Below are positions 1-9,387 of a stretch of 64,000 nucleotides of DNA, piece by piece. The first letter of the stretch is position 1, and the number at the start of each line of letters is the position of its first letter. This DNA is from CAXSBR01 sp964252015 (GTDB lineage: Bacteria > Actinomycetota > Actinomycetes > Mycobacteriales > Jatrophihabitantaceae), in NCBI GenBank assembly GCA_964252015.1, contig CAXULW010000005.1, positions 116,302 to 180,301 on the forward strand. The letters run 5' to 3'. The notes below the pieces were generated by a model, which worked only from the letters and a program-made list of their open reading frames with translations, had not been told where the DNA came from and made no database searches. The translations under genes were made by a program, and so were the position numbers.

Positions 1-2
1 GG

Positions 3-2423
3 CTGCTCGTGCTGTGGCTGACCGGCTCCCCGGTCGGGGATGTCGCGCGCTGGTTCGCCGCGGTGCTGGTGGGGGTCCTGGCGCCAGGTTTCGTCGTGGT
101 CCGCCTGAGCCGCCGCGAGGTGGCGCCGCTGATCGAAGACCTGAGCTGGGCCGCGGCGGCGGGATGCATCGTGGCCCTGCTCGGCTGGTTCTTCGACCGC
201 ATCCTGCCGGTGTCACCCGGACCGTTCGTAATCGGACCGCTCGTCGTCCTGCTCGGGTTGGCGTTTCCGCGGGCGCGGCGGCGGGTGTTGGTCAGACCTG
301 CGCCGGGCTGGGGCGCCGGGCCGTCCCTGGCGCTGGCGGGCGTCGTCCTGGTTTCCATCGCTTGGATGATGGCGACCGGCCTGCTGGCCTACCGGGTGGA
401 CCCCGGTGTGCACGGGACTTCGTACTACCCCGACATCATGTATCAGCTCGACCTGGTGGGCGAGCTGCGTCACGCACTGGTCCCGACGTACCCGCCGGTC
501 GCCGGCACCTCGCTGTCGTACCACTGGTTCCTGTACGCGATCACCAGCCACCTGCTCACCCACACCGGGGTGGGTGTCTTCGACAGCACGCTGCGCCTCG
601 GCCCGGCAACGCTGGTGCCGGCCATCTTGATGCTCACCGCCGTCGTCGCTCGCCGGGTGTCCGGCCAGGTGTGGGCCGGACCGGTCGCCGCCGCTCTGCT
701 GGGCGTGGTGAGCATCTCCGAGGCGAGCCGCTGGTCGACCGAGGACGGCTCGCTCGGCACCCTGCCCCGGATCTGGCGAGCCAGCCCGCCGCAGACGATG
801 GGGTGGCTGGCCAGCATGGCTGCCGCGGGCGCCCTGTTCGCGTTCCTGCGCCGCTCGCCCGCAGACCGGGCGGTACCGGTCGCGCTGCTGATCCCGTTCC
901 TGATCCTCACGGCCGGCTCGAAGTCCTCCGAGCTGCCCGTGCTGATCGCCGGGGTGGCGCTGGCTGCGGTGGTGCAGGCTCTGCGCCGCGACTGGCTGCC
1001 GCTGCGCCGGTGCCTGGTGGCCTTCGTGCTGATGCTGGGCGTGTTCGAGTTGGCCAGCGTCACCATCTACGGTTCTAGTTCCTACGGGGTGAAAGAGCAG
1101 CTGTTGGGGGTGGCCCGAGCCCGGGTGAACGCCATGTTCCCCCATGTGGAGACCCGGACCTCGGCGAGCTCCCTGCTCGGCGTCCACGTGCCGCTGTTGG
1201 CGCTGGGTACGGTCAGCGCGCTGTTCCTGCTGCCGCTGCTGCCGCGCTTGCTCGGGTTGTTCTTCCAGGTGCGCTACCGGCCCGAGGATTCCGTCGGCTG
1301 GGTGTGTCTGGGCACCGCCGCCGCCGGCCTGGGGCTGCCCTTCGTTCTCCGGCACCCGGCCGGGAGCGAGGTGTACTTCATGCTGTCCGCTTACCCCATC
1401 GCGGTGGTGGGCGCCGCCAGTGGTCTGGTGCTGGCCATGGATCGTGTGCGCCAGTGGTTGCCGTCGGTCGCGCTCGCCCGCCGATTCGGCTGGTGGCTGG
1501 CGGCGTTGCTGGCCGTCGGTGCCGTGAGCGCGGCGATCGTCGCCAACGTCCAACCCCACTTCGACCCCGGGACGAGGGCGGCGCGTGCGGCGGTCGCGCC
1601 GTCAGAGGTCCGGCTGGCCTGGATGTGGTGGACGCCCACGCTGACCCTGCTTGCCATCCTCGGGTTGCTGACGCTGATCGCCGTCCCGGTGATCCGGCGG
1701 AGCTGGCCGGGGCGGAGCCCGTCCACCGAGAGTAGCCACGCCGGCAATGACCGTCCGGGGGAACGGATTAACCGCGCGCCGGCCCGGCGGGCACCGTTCG
1801 TGTGGCTCAGCGCCATGAGCCTCCTCCTCGGTACCGGCGTGTTCGCCACGACGCTGTACTTCCGTGGCACGGACACGCCCGTCGCGGGCAGCGTCGCGGC
1901 CGTCCATCCGCCGGTGCGGCCCGGCGCCACGCCAACGCTGCTGCCGACATTGCGCGACGCGTTCACGGCCGGACGTTATGTGGACGAGCACGCGAAGGCC
2001 GATGACGTGGTCGTAACCAACATGTACTGCCGCTACACGCGGGTCGCCCGAGTCCACCGCGGGGCCGCCTGCGACGCCCGCAACTTCGCCGCCTCGGCTC
2101 TGACGCAGCGCCGTACGTTGGTTGGCGGCTGGGCGTACGCCGACCGCATCGTCGCGTCTGCTTGGACGCTGAAGACGGCCTATAGAAACGCGCCGTTCTG
2201 GAACCAGAAGCTGCTCAGCCAGCAGTACGACGCCTTCGCCCACCCCACGTCAGCGCTGCTGGAACAGCTCTATCGAACCCACCACGTGCGCTGGATCTTT
2301 GTCGATCTGCGCGACGCTCCGGTGAACGTCACCGCCCTCGACCAGCTGGCGCAGCGACGCTTTGTGGGCCCGACCACCGGTGTGTGGCAGTTGAAACCGC
2401 CCGTGTCACCTTCAGGAAACTAG
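3..2423 (+). CDS. Large polytopic membrane protein, probably GT-C-like (5' end at window edge)
   Basis: The reading frame is open to the first base, so the true start may lie upstream; an internal GTG at 9 is the first visible start. The roughly 800-residue protein has about a dozen hydrophobic segments, then a final membrane segment near residue 600 and a soluble C-terminal domain of about 190 residues. Acidic residues in the first large loop (YYPDIMYQLDL, about residue 140) and the later SYHWFLY stretch resemble polytopic GT-C-type glycosyltransferases that use polyprenyl-phosphate sugars. That is inference, because no family signature is decisive. The envelope genes downstream (TagF/GT4, LicC-like) fit a role in surface glycan assembly. 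It could equally be a membrane protein of unknown function. Confidence 0.7.
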   Translation: MLVLWLTGSPVGDVARWFAAVLVGVLAPGFVVVRLSRREVAPLIEDLSWAAAAGCIVALLGWFFDRILPVSPGPFVIGPLVVLLGLAFPRARRRVLVRPAPGWGAGPSLALAGVVLVSIAWMMATGLLAYRVDPGVHGTSYYPDIMYQLDLVGELRHALVPTYPPVAGTSLSYHWFLYAITSHLLTHTGVGVFDSTLRLGPATLVPAILMLTAVVARRVSGQVWAGPVAAALLGVVSISEASRWSTEDGSLGTLPRIWRASPPQTMGWLASMAAAGALFAFLRRSPADRAVPVALLIPFLILTAGSKSSELPVLIAGVALAAVVQALRRDWLPLRRCLVAFVLMLGVFELASVTIYGSSSYGVKEQLLGVARARVNAMFPHVETRTSASSLLGVHVPLLALGTVSALFLLPLLPRLLGLFFQVRYRPEDSVGWVCLGTAAAGLGLPFVLRHPAGSEVYFMLSAYPIAVVGAASGLVLAMDRVRQWLPSVALARRFGWWLAALLAVGAVSAAIVANVQPHFDPGTRAARAAVAPSEVRLAWMWWTPTLTLLAILGLLTLIAVPVIRRSWPGRSPSTESSHAGNDRPGERINRAPARRAPFVWLSAMSLLLGTGVFATTLYFRGTDTPVAGSVAAVHPPVRPGATPTLLPTLRDAFTAGRYVDEHAKADDVVVTNMYCRYTRVARVHRGAACDARNFAASALTQRRTLVGGWAYADRIVASAWTLKTAYRNAPFWNQKLLSQQYDAFAHPTSALLEQLYRTHHVRWIFVDLRDAPVNVTALDQLAQRRFVGPTTGVWQLKPPVSPSGN

Positions 2424-2545
2424 GTTGCATCGCCGCGCAGCGTGAGCAATCGCTCCATCCGTGTCGCCAGCGAGTTGGGCAAGACACCCGCCGAGGGCCA
2501 TGTTATTTTTTTCGCGGCGGGGGCCGACCTCCTGGAGTGCTGCAT

Positions 2546-4090
2546 ATGTCACACGGCCGTTCTGCCCACCTGATCCCACGCGCTAGCGCTGCGTTGCTCA
2601 CACTTTCGTGTCTGGCCACCGTGCTACTGGTGCCCACCTCGGCGAGTGCCAGCGCCTATCCGGCGCCCCCGACCGGGGTGCGCGTGAGTGCGGCGACGTC
2701 CACGTCGTTGACCGTCAGCGCAAATGCGTCAAAGAACGCGCAGGGCTATCGGCTGTTCGTCTCGACGAACCGAACCGATCTGTACTACTCCAACCTGGTC
2801 GCCGGCGTGACTACCTCGGCCCGCCGAAGCGCCACGTCCGCCACACCCAAAGTCACCGTGTCCGGCCTGACTTACACGGCCAGCTCGTACTACTACCGGC
2901 TCGAGGCCGTCAACGGGAGCTCGTACTCCTTCAACGCGACGATCGGTGAGGTGGGGCTGCGGCCCGCCGTGCCCGCCGGCCTCGCCGTGCACAGCTCCAC
3001 GGGTGGCACCTATCTCACGTGGAACAGCGGCGCCACGACCGGCTTCAGTGTTGCGATGGCCACCAATTCGGCCATGACCGCTAATCGCCGCGACTTCTCG
3101 CTCAGCGGTCCCGTGCACCAGTTCACCCCCTATGGGCTCTCCAAGGGAGTGAAGTACTACTTCAGGGTGCGCGCGATGACCAGGTACACGCCGTCGGCGT
3201 ATTCCGGCCTCGTCAGTGTGACCACGAAATCAACCGAGCAGAACGTCTCGGTCATGTCGTACAACATCGCCACCCTGAACAATGACGGAATCAGGGAACC
3301 CGGCGGGGTCATCGCGCCGTGGGCGCAGCGCCGGGCGCCTGCCGCCGCGCTGATCAAGAAATGGCATCCGGACGTGCTGGCCGTGCAGGAAGGCTATGCG
3401 CTCATACCCGGTTACTACTACAAGCGCCAGGTCGACTCGTTGAATGACCAGCTGCGCGCCACCGGGGTGACATACACGGTCGCAAAAACCGAGAACTACA
3501 TCTACGGCCAGCCTGGTTACGTACGGACCGGTGATTACGTCCTCTACAACCCCGCGGTCTACGCGCCCTACGGCGCCGGCGGGCACTGGGCCCTCGGCGG
3601 CGGCGAGTACGCAGCGTTCCAGGAACTCAAGAACATCCGCAGTGGCGCCAAATTCCTTTTCGTTTCCGCCCACCTGACTCCAGGTGCGTCGGCAAGCGCC
3701 AACACCGCTCGGCAATCGGAGACCAGAAGCCTGATGAGCCAGGCCAGCGCCAAGGCCGGCGCCGCGAAAGTGCCAGTGGTGTACGCGGGCGACTTCAATT
3801 CGGATCAGACCCTGACCAGCGCGGACACCCCCAGCCTGGTCATGGCCGGGGGCAGGGTCACCGACGCAAAGTCGGTGGCCCAGGCCTACTCGAACAGTCA
3901 GTACGACACGTACAACAACTACATGCGCACCCCACCGGCTTACGATTTGGCCATCGACAAGATCTTCACTTCGGTCGGTGTGGCGGCGTACTCATGGCGA
4001 GTGATCCTGAACCTGTCCGGTGGCAAGTACGTCGGCACGATCCCGTCGGATCACAACCCGATTTACTCGATGGTCGTGTTCTCGCACTGA
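2546..4090 (+). CDS. Secreted endonuclease/exonuclease/phosphatase-fold protein with two FN3 domains
   Basis: The 514-residue protein starts with a Sec signal peptide (about residues 1-32, ending SASASA). Two fibronectin-type-III-like modules follow (about 35-130 and 140-230), then a DNase-I-like EEP domain from about residue 233. The EEP signatures are visible: MSYNI at the domain start, the catalytic glutamate in VLAVQEG, YAGDFNSD near 413 and PSDHNPI near 500. Family members are extracellular nucleases or phosphodiesterases, including sphingomyelinase-like enzymes; the substrate cannot be read from sequence. The ATG at 2546 was chosen because a GGAG lies just upstream and it places the signal peptide at the N-terminus. 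A longer open frame upstream has no signal-like start. It converges on the propeller gene 18 bp downstream. Confidence 0.88.
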   Translation: MSHGRSAHLIPRASAALLTLSCLATVLLVPTSASASAYPAPPTGVRVSAATSTSLTVSANASKNAQGYRLFVSTNRTDLYYSNLVAGVTTSARRSATSATPKVTVSGLTYTASSYYYRLEAVNGSSYSFNATIGEVGLRPAVPAGLAVHSSTGGTYLTWNSGATTGFSVAMATNSAMTANRRDFSLSGPVHQFTPYGLSKGVKYYFRVRAMTRYTPSAYSGLVSVTTKSTEQNVSVMSYNIATLNNDGIREPGGVIAPWAQRRAPAAALIKKWHPDVLAVQEGYALIPGYYYKRQVDSLNDQLRATGVTYTVAKTENYIYGQPGYVRTGDYVLYNPAVYAPYGAGGHWALGGGEYAAFQELKNIRSGAKFLFVSAHLTPGASASANTARQSETRSLMSQASAKAGAAKVPVVYAGDFNSDQTLTSADTPSLVMAGGRVTDAKSVAQAYSNSQYDTYNNYMRTPPAYDLAIDKIFTSVGVAAYSWRVILNLSGGKYVGTIPSDHNPIYSMVVFSH

Positions 4091-4108
4091 CCGCAAACCG
4101 TGACGCGG

Positions 4109-5488
4109 TCAGGACGTGCGGACGATGGTCGCACCGGCCAGGGTGGGGATCCGCAGGTCGGGGCCCCAGATGGCCGGGGTGGCGAACCGGCTCACCGGAC
4201 CGACCGTGACCTGCGACTTCACCACGCCGGTATTCGGATCGAGTGCGTAGAGCACCCCGGCGTGCGTGTCGAGCGACCACACCCGCCCGCCGCCGATCAC
4301 CGGGGAACCGGTGATCGAGCTGCTTGCGTGCCACAGAATGTGCATCGTCCCGGCGGAGTCGATGCGTACCGCTCGCAAACCATCGCTGCACGGCACGTAC
4401 ACAACACTCCCGGCCACCGCCGTGCCGCCGAACGACTTGCACACCGTCGCCTTGCTGACCTGCCCACCGATGTGACCCAGCGATGACCGGCGCAGCACGT
4501 ACGCGGTGCCCGACTTGCCGTCGGCGTAGATCCACGGTCCGACGATGGTCGGTGCCTGGGACCCGAGGTCCAAATCGCTTTCGTTGTCCGTCGGCCACGT
4601 GGACGGGGAGTAGTAGTCGGTCAGACGCAATGAGGTGGATAGGTTCAGGATGGAATCACTGAAGTCGTACCGGTCGCCCTGACCGGACTCGCCGTTTCCG
4701 ACGGCCACGAAGATGTGACCGTAGTAGTCACCGACGGGGCCCGGCGGGGTCCAGATACCGGCTTCCCGGGTGGTCGGGACCGTGTACGAAATGGGATTCC
4801 CGGTGCCCTTGTCGGAGTACCCGACGACCCGGCCCTTGTACGCGCCACAGTCGCCGGCGAGACCGCCGAACGGCACGAAGACGCGGTAGGCGTCGACCAG
4901 CAGGGCCCCGCGCTCCTGCATGGCCGCCGGGTCGACGCCGGGCAGGTCCAGGCTGCGATGCAGGCGGACCGTGCCGGTTCCGATGTACAGACCGTAGAGC
5001 TGGTGCGTGGGCGGTGAGCCGCTGAACTCCGGCGCCACGTAGACGAACTGCGTGGTGGACGAATACGCCGGCGTTCCGGTGATGCCGAGCGGGTCGATGT
5101 TTCCACACGGGCGCTGGCTCGCCGGGGACGGCGGGCCCAGGTGAGTTTTCCACCGCAGGCGGTAGGCGGCATCGAAGGCGTAGACCGTGTTGTTTTCGGT
5201 GGCCAGGATCGTCCAGCCACGAATAACAATGGGCGAGGCGTAAACCGCGCCGTCCAGAGCGAGCTTCTTGACCACCTGCGGCGTGCCGCTGGCCGCCGGC
5301 ATGGTGAGGGATTCACCGTGGCGATAATTCGTGCCGTGGTAGGTGGGCCAGTCGGCATAGGACGCCGCCGCGGCCGCGGCCGCGGAGCTGTGCGCCGCGA
5401 CCTCGGCGCGGGAGGGCAGCCAACCCGCGGCGCTCGTTCCCGCCAAGGCCAACACGACGACTGCTGCGGCAAGACTGTGAGTACGCAC
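4109..5488 (-). CDS. Secreted PQQ-like beta-propeller protein
   Basis: The 459-residue protein has a hydrophobic N-terminal export signal (VRTHSLAAAVVVLALAG, with an AGTSAAG cleavage region) and then repeated blades of the PQQ-enzyme/BamB type, such as YASPIVIRGWTILATENNTVYAFDA and GTAYVLRRSS. Propellers of this type often act as protein-interaction scaffolds or inactive dehydrogenase relatives outside the membrane. No catalytic assignment is possible. The frame stays open well upstream (to about 6295), but that part overlaps the opposite-strand methyltransferase gene, so the GTG at 5488 in front of the signal peptide is preferred. There is no clear ribosome binding site. The start codon sits inside a short palindrome (5488-5500). 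Confidence 0.85.
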   Translation of the reverse strand: MRTHSLAAAVVVLALAGTSAAGWLPSRAEVAAHSSAAAAAAASYADWPTYHGTNYRHGESLTMPAASGTPQVVKKLALDGAVYASPIVIRGWTILATENNTVYAFDAAYRLRWKTHLGPPSPASQRPCGNIDPLGITGTPAYSSTTQFVYVAPEFSGSPPTHQLYGLYIGTGTVRLHRSLDLPGVDPAAMQERGALLVDAYRVFVPFGGLAGDCGAYKGRVVGYSDKGTGNPISYTVPTTREAGIWTPPGPVGDYYGHIFVAVGNGESGQGDRYDFSDSILNLSTSLRLTDYYSPSTWPTDNESDLDLGSQAPTIVGPWIYADGKSGTAYVLRRSSLGHIGGQVSKATVCKSFGGTAVAGSVVYVPCSDGLRAVRIDSAGTMHILWHASSSITGSPVIGGGRVWSLDTHAGVLYALDPNTGVVKSQVTVGPVSRFATPAIWGPDLRIPTLAGATIVRTS

Positions 5489-5500
5489 ACACTTAGTGTG
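5488..5500. promoter_or_regulatory. 13-bp palindrome over the propeller start codon
   Basis: CACACT-T-AGTGTG is a perfect inverted repeat with 6-bp arms and a 1-bp centre. It overlaps the GTG start of the beta-propeller gene, in the divergent gap shared with the TylF-like methyltransferase. It could be an operator, but no matching regulator is identified, and a palindrome this short can occur by chance. Confidence 0.3.
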
Positions 5501-5635
5501 GCACCGTGCACTGCTTCGGCGGCAGAAGTCCCGGCGGTACCAGGTGAAGGGACCAATCGGTGCGCTGGTGAACGGTGAAGCCGCGTGGCCAGTGGGTTGA
5601 GCCACCGTTCGAATGTGGCGTGATTTAATTTCGCG

Positions 5636-6562
5636 GTGCCCCTCAAGAAGACCGTCAATGACACCCTTACCCGCCTCACCGGCTATCAGCTGACCCGAGC
5701 GCAGGCAGCCAGTGGCCGGTCCACGCGGCCGGTTGCCGCGTTCAGTACGAAATCGAGGGATCTGGCCGCGACGGCGGCGGCTCTGGCGGACGCCGCCCGC
5801 GAGTTGAACGCCGCACTCGAGGTGGCTCGGCCCGGCAAAGCCACGGCCACCCCCGCCGCGGCGACCAAGGCGAAGCCCAAGGCGGAATCGTTCCCGCGCG
5901 ACTACGACGAAGACTTCTGCGAGATCATCCGCGCGGTTCGGCCGTATTCGATGACCGGTAACGACAAGCTGCATGCGCTGATCTCGGCCACCAAGTACGT
6001 CTCCCGCTATGGCATTCCGGGCGACATAGTCGAGTTCGGAGTCTGGCGGGGTGGGGGAATGAAGGCGGTAGCCCTGACCCTGGAGGCGGTCGACGACTTC
6101 ACGCGCGACCTGTACCTGTACGACACCTTTGCGGGCATGACCGAACCGACCGACAAGGACGTGCGTTACGACGGCGCCCCGGCCGCTGATCTGCTCGAGA
6201 CCAGCGGTAAGAACACCGCCGTCTGGGCCGTGGCCTCGCTCGAAGACGTGCAGGATCGGTTCGCAAAGGGCAGGTATCCCCAGGACAAGATCCACTTCAT
6301 CAAGGGACCGGTCGAGGAGACCATCCCCGATCAGCTGCCCGAGCAGATTTCAATCCTGCGCCTGGACACCGACTGGTACGAGTCCACCGACCACGAGTTC
6401 AAGCACGCCTATGACCGCTTGGTGTCCGGCGGGGTGCTCATGATCGACGACTACGGATGGTGGCAGGGCTCGCGTACCGCCACCGACGAGTTCCTGGAAC
6501 GCACCGGAGAGAAACTGCTGCTGCTGAGGATGGCGTCGGGTCGGGTCGCGATCAAACCCTGA
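5636..6562 (+). CDS. TylF/MycF-family class I methyltransferase
   Basis: The 308-residue protein has a basic, low-complexity N-terminus (about 1-85, Ala/Thr/Lys-rich), followed by a SAM-dependent methyltransferase domain of the macrocin O-methyltransferase (TylF) family. Visible signatures are GDIVEFGVWRGG near 130 (SAM loop), YDTFAGMTEP near 160, LRLDTDWYEST near 240 and MIDDYGWW near 270; the acidic residues bind the metal and SAM in this family. Such enzymes methylate sugar hydroxyls, often on surface polysaccharide or natural-product glycans. Beside the TagF/GT4 gene, a surface-glycan O-methylation role is the best inference. It starts with GTG and converges on the glycosyltransferase gene with an 11-bp gap. 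Confidence 0.88.
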   Translation: MPLKKTVNDTLTRLTGYQLTRAQAASGRSTRPVAAFSTKSRDLAATAAALADAARELNAALEVARPGKATATPAAATKAKPKAESFPRDYDEDFCEIIRAVRPYSMTGNDKLHALISATKYVSRYGIPGDIVEFGVWRGGGMKAVALTLEAVDDFTRDLYLYDTFAGMTEPTDKDVRYDGAPAADLLETSGKNTAVWAVASLEDVQDRFAKGRYPQDKIHFIKGPVEETIPDQLPEQISILRLDTDWYESTDHEFKHAYDRLVSGGVLMIDDYGWWQGSRTATDEFLERTGEKLLLLRMASGRVAIKP

Positions 6563-6573
6563 GCGCGCGACGT

Positions 6574-9213
6574 TCAGGCCGGGTTGACCAGGTCCTCGAG
6601 GCCGATCGCGGCATAGAACTGGGCCACCGCATTTCGGTTGTAGGCCAGGTAGTCGAACGGCGCACTGGGCACCTTGCCCTTGATCGATTCCTCCATGCCC
6701 TGCGCCAGCGCCTCGACCGAACGCGGCACGATCAGTCCCTGCCCCGCGGGCATGACGCCGTGCACCGAGTCGAACGCGGTGGTGACGACCGGGACGCCGA
6801 GGACGAGCGCTTCGAGTAGGACCATCGGTTGCCCCTCGTAGTCGCTGGAGAGCACGAAGCAGTCGGAACCGGCGATGACACCGTAGGGGTTGGCCTGCTG
6901 GCCGGCGAATTCGACCGCAGCGTCCAGGCCCAGCTCGCCGACCAGCGTGCGCAGCGTCACCCGCAGGGGACCTGAGCCGAGCACCAGGAGACGCGTGTCC
7001 GGGTGCCGTTGATGGACCTGGTCGAACGCCCGGATGAGCCGTTCGTGGTTCTTTTCCGGCGACAACCGCCCGGCGGTCACGAACGTGTGCGTACCCGACT
7101 GCGCGGGCGGCAGGAATCGAGCAATCGTGGACCGTCGCAACCCCTCGTCGATGATCTCGTTGAGGGTGAACTGCTCCAGCAAAGTGCTGAACACCGTCGG
7201 CAAACTCAACGGCTCGGTCGGAGGGCCGGGCGGCCGGGCGCCGATCACGTCCGGCTCCGGCTTGAACCGGCGCCCGTCGCGGGCGGTGATCCCGAACGCA
7301 AGGTGGCGGATGCGCCGGTGGTTGATGGCGTTCTCGGCAAAGGTGAACTTGGCTGCGTCGGCAAACTCACCCAGCTTGGTCCGGTTGACCTCGGCCAGAG
7401 CGGAGGAAACGGATACCAGCCGGTCGATGTACTTGTACAGGGCAAAGTTGACGTACAGGTTGTCGTGATGCGGGGTGCGCCCGTTCACGGTGCGATCGGC
7501 GTCCGAGCGCAGGTCGTTGTGCAGCCAGGTCGAGTGCGTCTTGGCTGGACCCTGGAGCAGGATGCGGGTCCAGAGCGGGGAATACCCGCTGAAATCGACG
7601 ATGTGGTCGAAGTGGGTGTTGCCGAAGCAGCGGTTCCACTCGTCGACGAGAACCTGGTCGTGCAGGAGACGGTCCACGTTGGATGGGTTCGCGCCGCCGA
7701 TCTTGCCGTTGGCGATGACCCGCCGCACGGCGAACTTGTGGCCGTTCATACCGCCCGTGCGCGGGAAGTGGCGGACCTTGTGGTTGATCAGCCCGATGAG
7801 CCGGGCCCGCTCGCGCTGGGTGGAGTGTTGGTAGAACACGGACACGTCGACGCGACTGTGGTCGATGTTGTCCAGGATGTTCAACGCCGAGGTGGTGATC
7901 CCGTTGGGCAACATGCCGCCCAGATAGATCAGTACCGAAGGCCGTCCGTCGGAAAAGTCGGATCGGACGTCATATCCCTCCTCCTGCCCCCGGAAGATGA
8001 TGTCGATGATGCGTTCGGTCGCGCCGCCGTCCTCGCGTGAGGTGTAACGCTTCTGGGCCGCGGCGTAGTTGTCAGCGAATGCCACCGCCGGGTCGAGCGG
8101 GCTGCCGGTGTGCAGTGCGTTGAGCCGCTCGGCCAGCTCACTGACGCTCGGGCAGATCGGACCCGGCCACTGCTCGAGGGGCAGGTACAGACCGCGGACG
8201 TCCTCGTAGGTGTCCAGGTCCGGGGTGAAGAACAGCACGGGTCGTCCGGTGGCCAGGAAGTCGATGAAGATGGACGAGTAGTCGGTGAGCAGTACGTCGG
8301 TGGCAGCCAGAACGTCGTTGGTGGGCATCTCGTTCGGGATGAGGATGTCGCGCAGGTCGGGGTCGGCGGCGGCGAACTTGTACACCCGCTGATGGACCTT
8401 GAGCAGGACGCGGTACCGGGTGGTATCGATCTTCTCGTTGAGGGCCGCGACCTGGTGCCGGAGCTGGCGGATGTTGTTCGTCGGGGCGTAGAAGGAACCC
8501 TTCCACGTGGGCGCGAACAGGACGATCTGTTGGGCCTCGTCCAGGTCTATGCCGTGCGCTGCGATCGCCGCGCGCAACCGGTCCCGGTCCGCAGCGGTGA
8601 CGAATTGCCGGTCGACCCGAGGCGTTCCTTCACAGATTATCTTCCCGCGAAAAATGTTCTTCATCCGATATGCCTGCAAATACATATCAACCGTCGCCTC
8701 GTTACCGGCGATCAGATAGTCGGCGAACGCGAAATTCCTGATCACGTTTCGAGTGGCCGCGATACCGCCGGGAATGTCGTAGCCCATCGCCTTCAGCGGC
8801 GTGCCGTGCCAGGTGTTGATATACACCTGGCCACTGCGTTTACCGACCTGCGGCGGAAAGGTCGCATTGTTGACGATGTACTTGGCCGTTGCCACCGCCG
8901 TGTAATAAGCCGTGGTCTCGTGCTGCACGAACGACACCCGTGGATCGGCCTCGAACTCGGCATGGATCGCGGTGCCCTCAACCGGACCGTCGAGCACCCA
9001 GACGTGTCGCAACCCGGCCATGTCGGGGCTGGCCAGCAGCGCCCGGAACAATGCCTCAGGATTGTCCAGGACGCCATTGCCCGAAAACGACTCGTAGACA
9101 ACCATGGCATCGTCGACCTTGGCGTGCCGGGCCCAGGCCAACCGCTCGCTGCGAGCGGCTCTACGGGCCCGGCGGAGGCTGTTGCGGATCTGCGTCGAGG
9201 AAGGAGGTCGCAT
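6574..9213 (-). CDS. Fusion of TagB/TagF-like glycerophosphotransferase and GT4 glycosyltransferase
   Basis: The 879-residue protein has two catalytic modules. Residues about 30-400 match CDP-glycerol:poly(glycerophosphate) glycerophosphotransferases: YINTWHGTPLKAMG near 133, FAPTWKGSF, and LLTDYSSIFIDF near 307 with its catalytic-region histidine and aspartate. Residues about 410-870 are a GT-B glycosyltransferase of family 4: AGRLSPEKNHERLIRAF near 717 and SDYEGQPMVLLEAL near 792 (the E-x7-E nucleotide-sugar motif). The family transfers glycerol- or ribitol-phosphate units to teichoic-acid-like polymers; the fusion suggests alternating polyol-phosphate and sugar addition by one polypeptide. 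The protein looks cytoplasmic or peripheral. The start ATG follows a weak GATGGGA. The LicC-like gene is divergent across a 174-bp gap. Confidence 0.9.
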   Translation of the reverse strand: MRPPSSTQIRNSLRRARRAARSERLAWARHAKVDDAMVVYESFSGNGVLDNPEALFRALLASPDMAGLRHVWVLDGPVEGTAIHAEFEADPRVSFVQHETTAYYTAVATAKYIVNNATFPPQVGKRSGQVYINTWHGTPLKAMGYDIPGGIAATRNVIRNFAFADYLIAGNEATVDMYLQAYRMKNIFRGKIICEGTPRVDRQFVTAADRDRLRAAIAAHGIDLDEAQQIVLFAPTWKGSFYAPTNNIRQLRHQVAALNEKIDTTRYRVLLKVHQRVYKFAAADPDLRDILIPNEMPTNDVLAATDVLLTDYSSIFIDFLATGRPVLFFTPDLDTYEDVRGLYLPLEQWPGPICPSVSELAERLNALHTGSPLDPAVAFADNYAAAQKRYTSREDGGATERIIDIIFRGQEEGYDVRSDFSDGRPSVLIYLGGMLPNGITTSALNILDNIDHSRVDVSVFYQHSTQRERARLIGLINHKVRHFPRTGGMNGHKFAVRRVIANGKIGGANPSNVDRLLHDQVLVDEWNRCFGNTHFDHIVDFSGYSPLWTRILLQGPAKTHSTWLHNDLRSDADRTVNGRTPHHDNLYVNFALYKYIDRLVSVSSALAEVNRTKLGEFADAAKFTFAENAINHRRIRHLAFGITARDGRRFKPEPDVIGARPPGPPTEPLSLPTVFSTLLEQFTLNEIIDEGLRRSTIARFLPPAQSGTHTFVTAGRLSPEKNHERLIRAFDQVHQRHPDTRLLVLGSGPLRVTLRTLVGELGLDAAVEFAGQQANPYGVIAGSDCFVLSSDYEGQPMVLLEALVLGVPVVTTAFDSVHGVMPAGQGLIVPRSVEALAQGMEESIKGKVPSAPFDYLAYNRNAVAQFYAAIGLEDLVNPA

Positions 9214-9387
9214 TTTCCCATCAATATTCGGCAGTCAGGGCGCGGTACTGGCCGTCGGCCCCCACCGGGCGCCGATCCTGTGCCGAAGTGTACGAGACCA
9301 CGGCTGCGGCACCGGCCCATGTCCGAGCGCTCCAGCCCGAGGTGGGTATCGTGACCCGCCAACCCGCCAATCCGCTGAGGAGGCGAC

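Noticed and set aside
213..1559. Antisense frame in the first membrane gene
   Set aside because: His/Gln/Arg-rich composition typical of an antisense shadow of hydrophobic codons.
2487..2521. CCCGCCG/CGGCGGG inverted repeat with a T7 run before the exonuclease-fold gene
   Set aside because: The loop of about 21 nt and the T-run inside it rather than after the stem do not fit a terminator; too weak to call.
5630..5638. TTTAAT before the methyltransferase GTG as a leaderless promoter
   Set aside because: The hexamer and its distance do not match the clear 7-nt signature seen for purF, purD and the 44834 gene.
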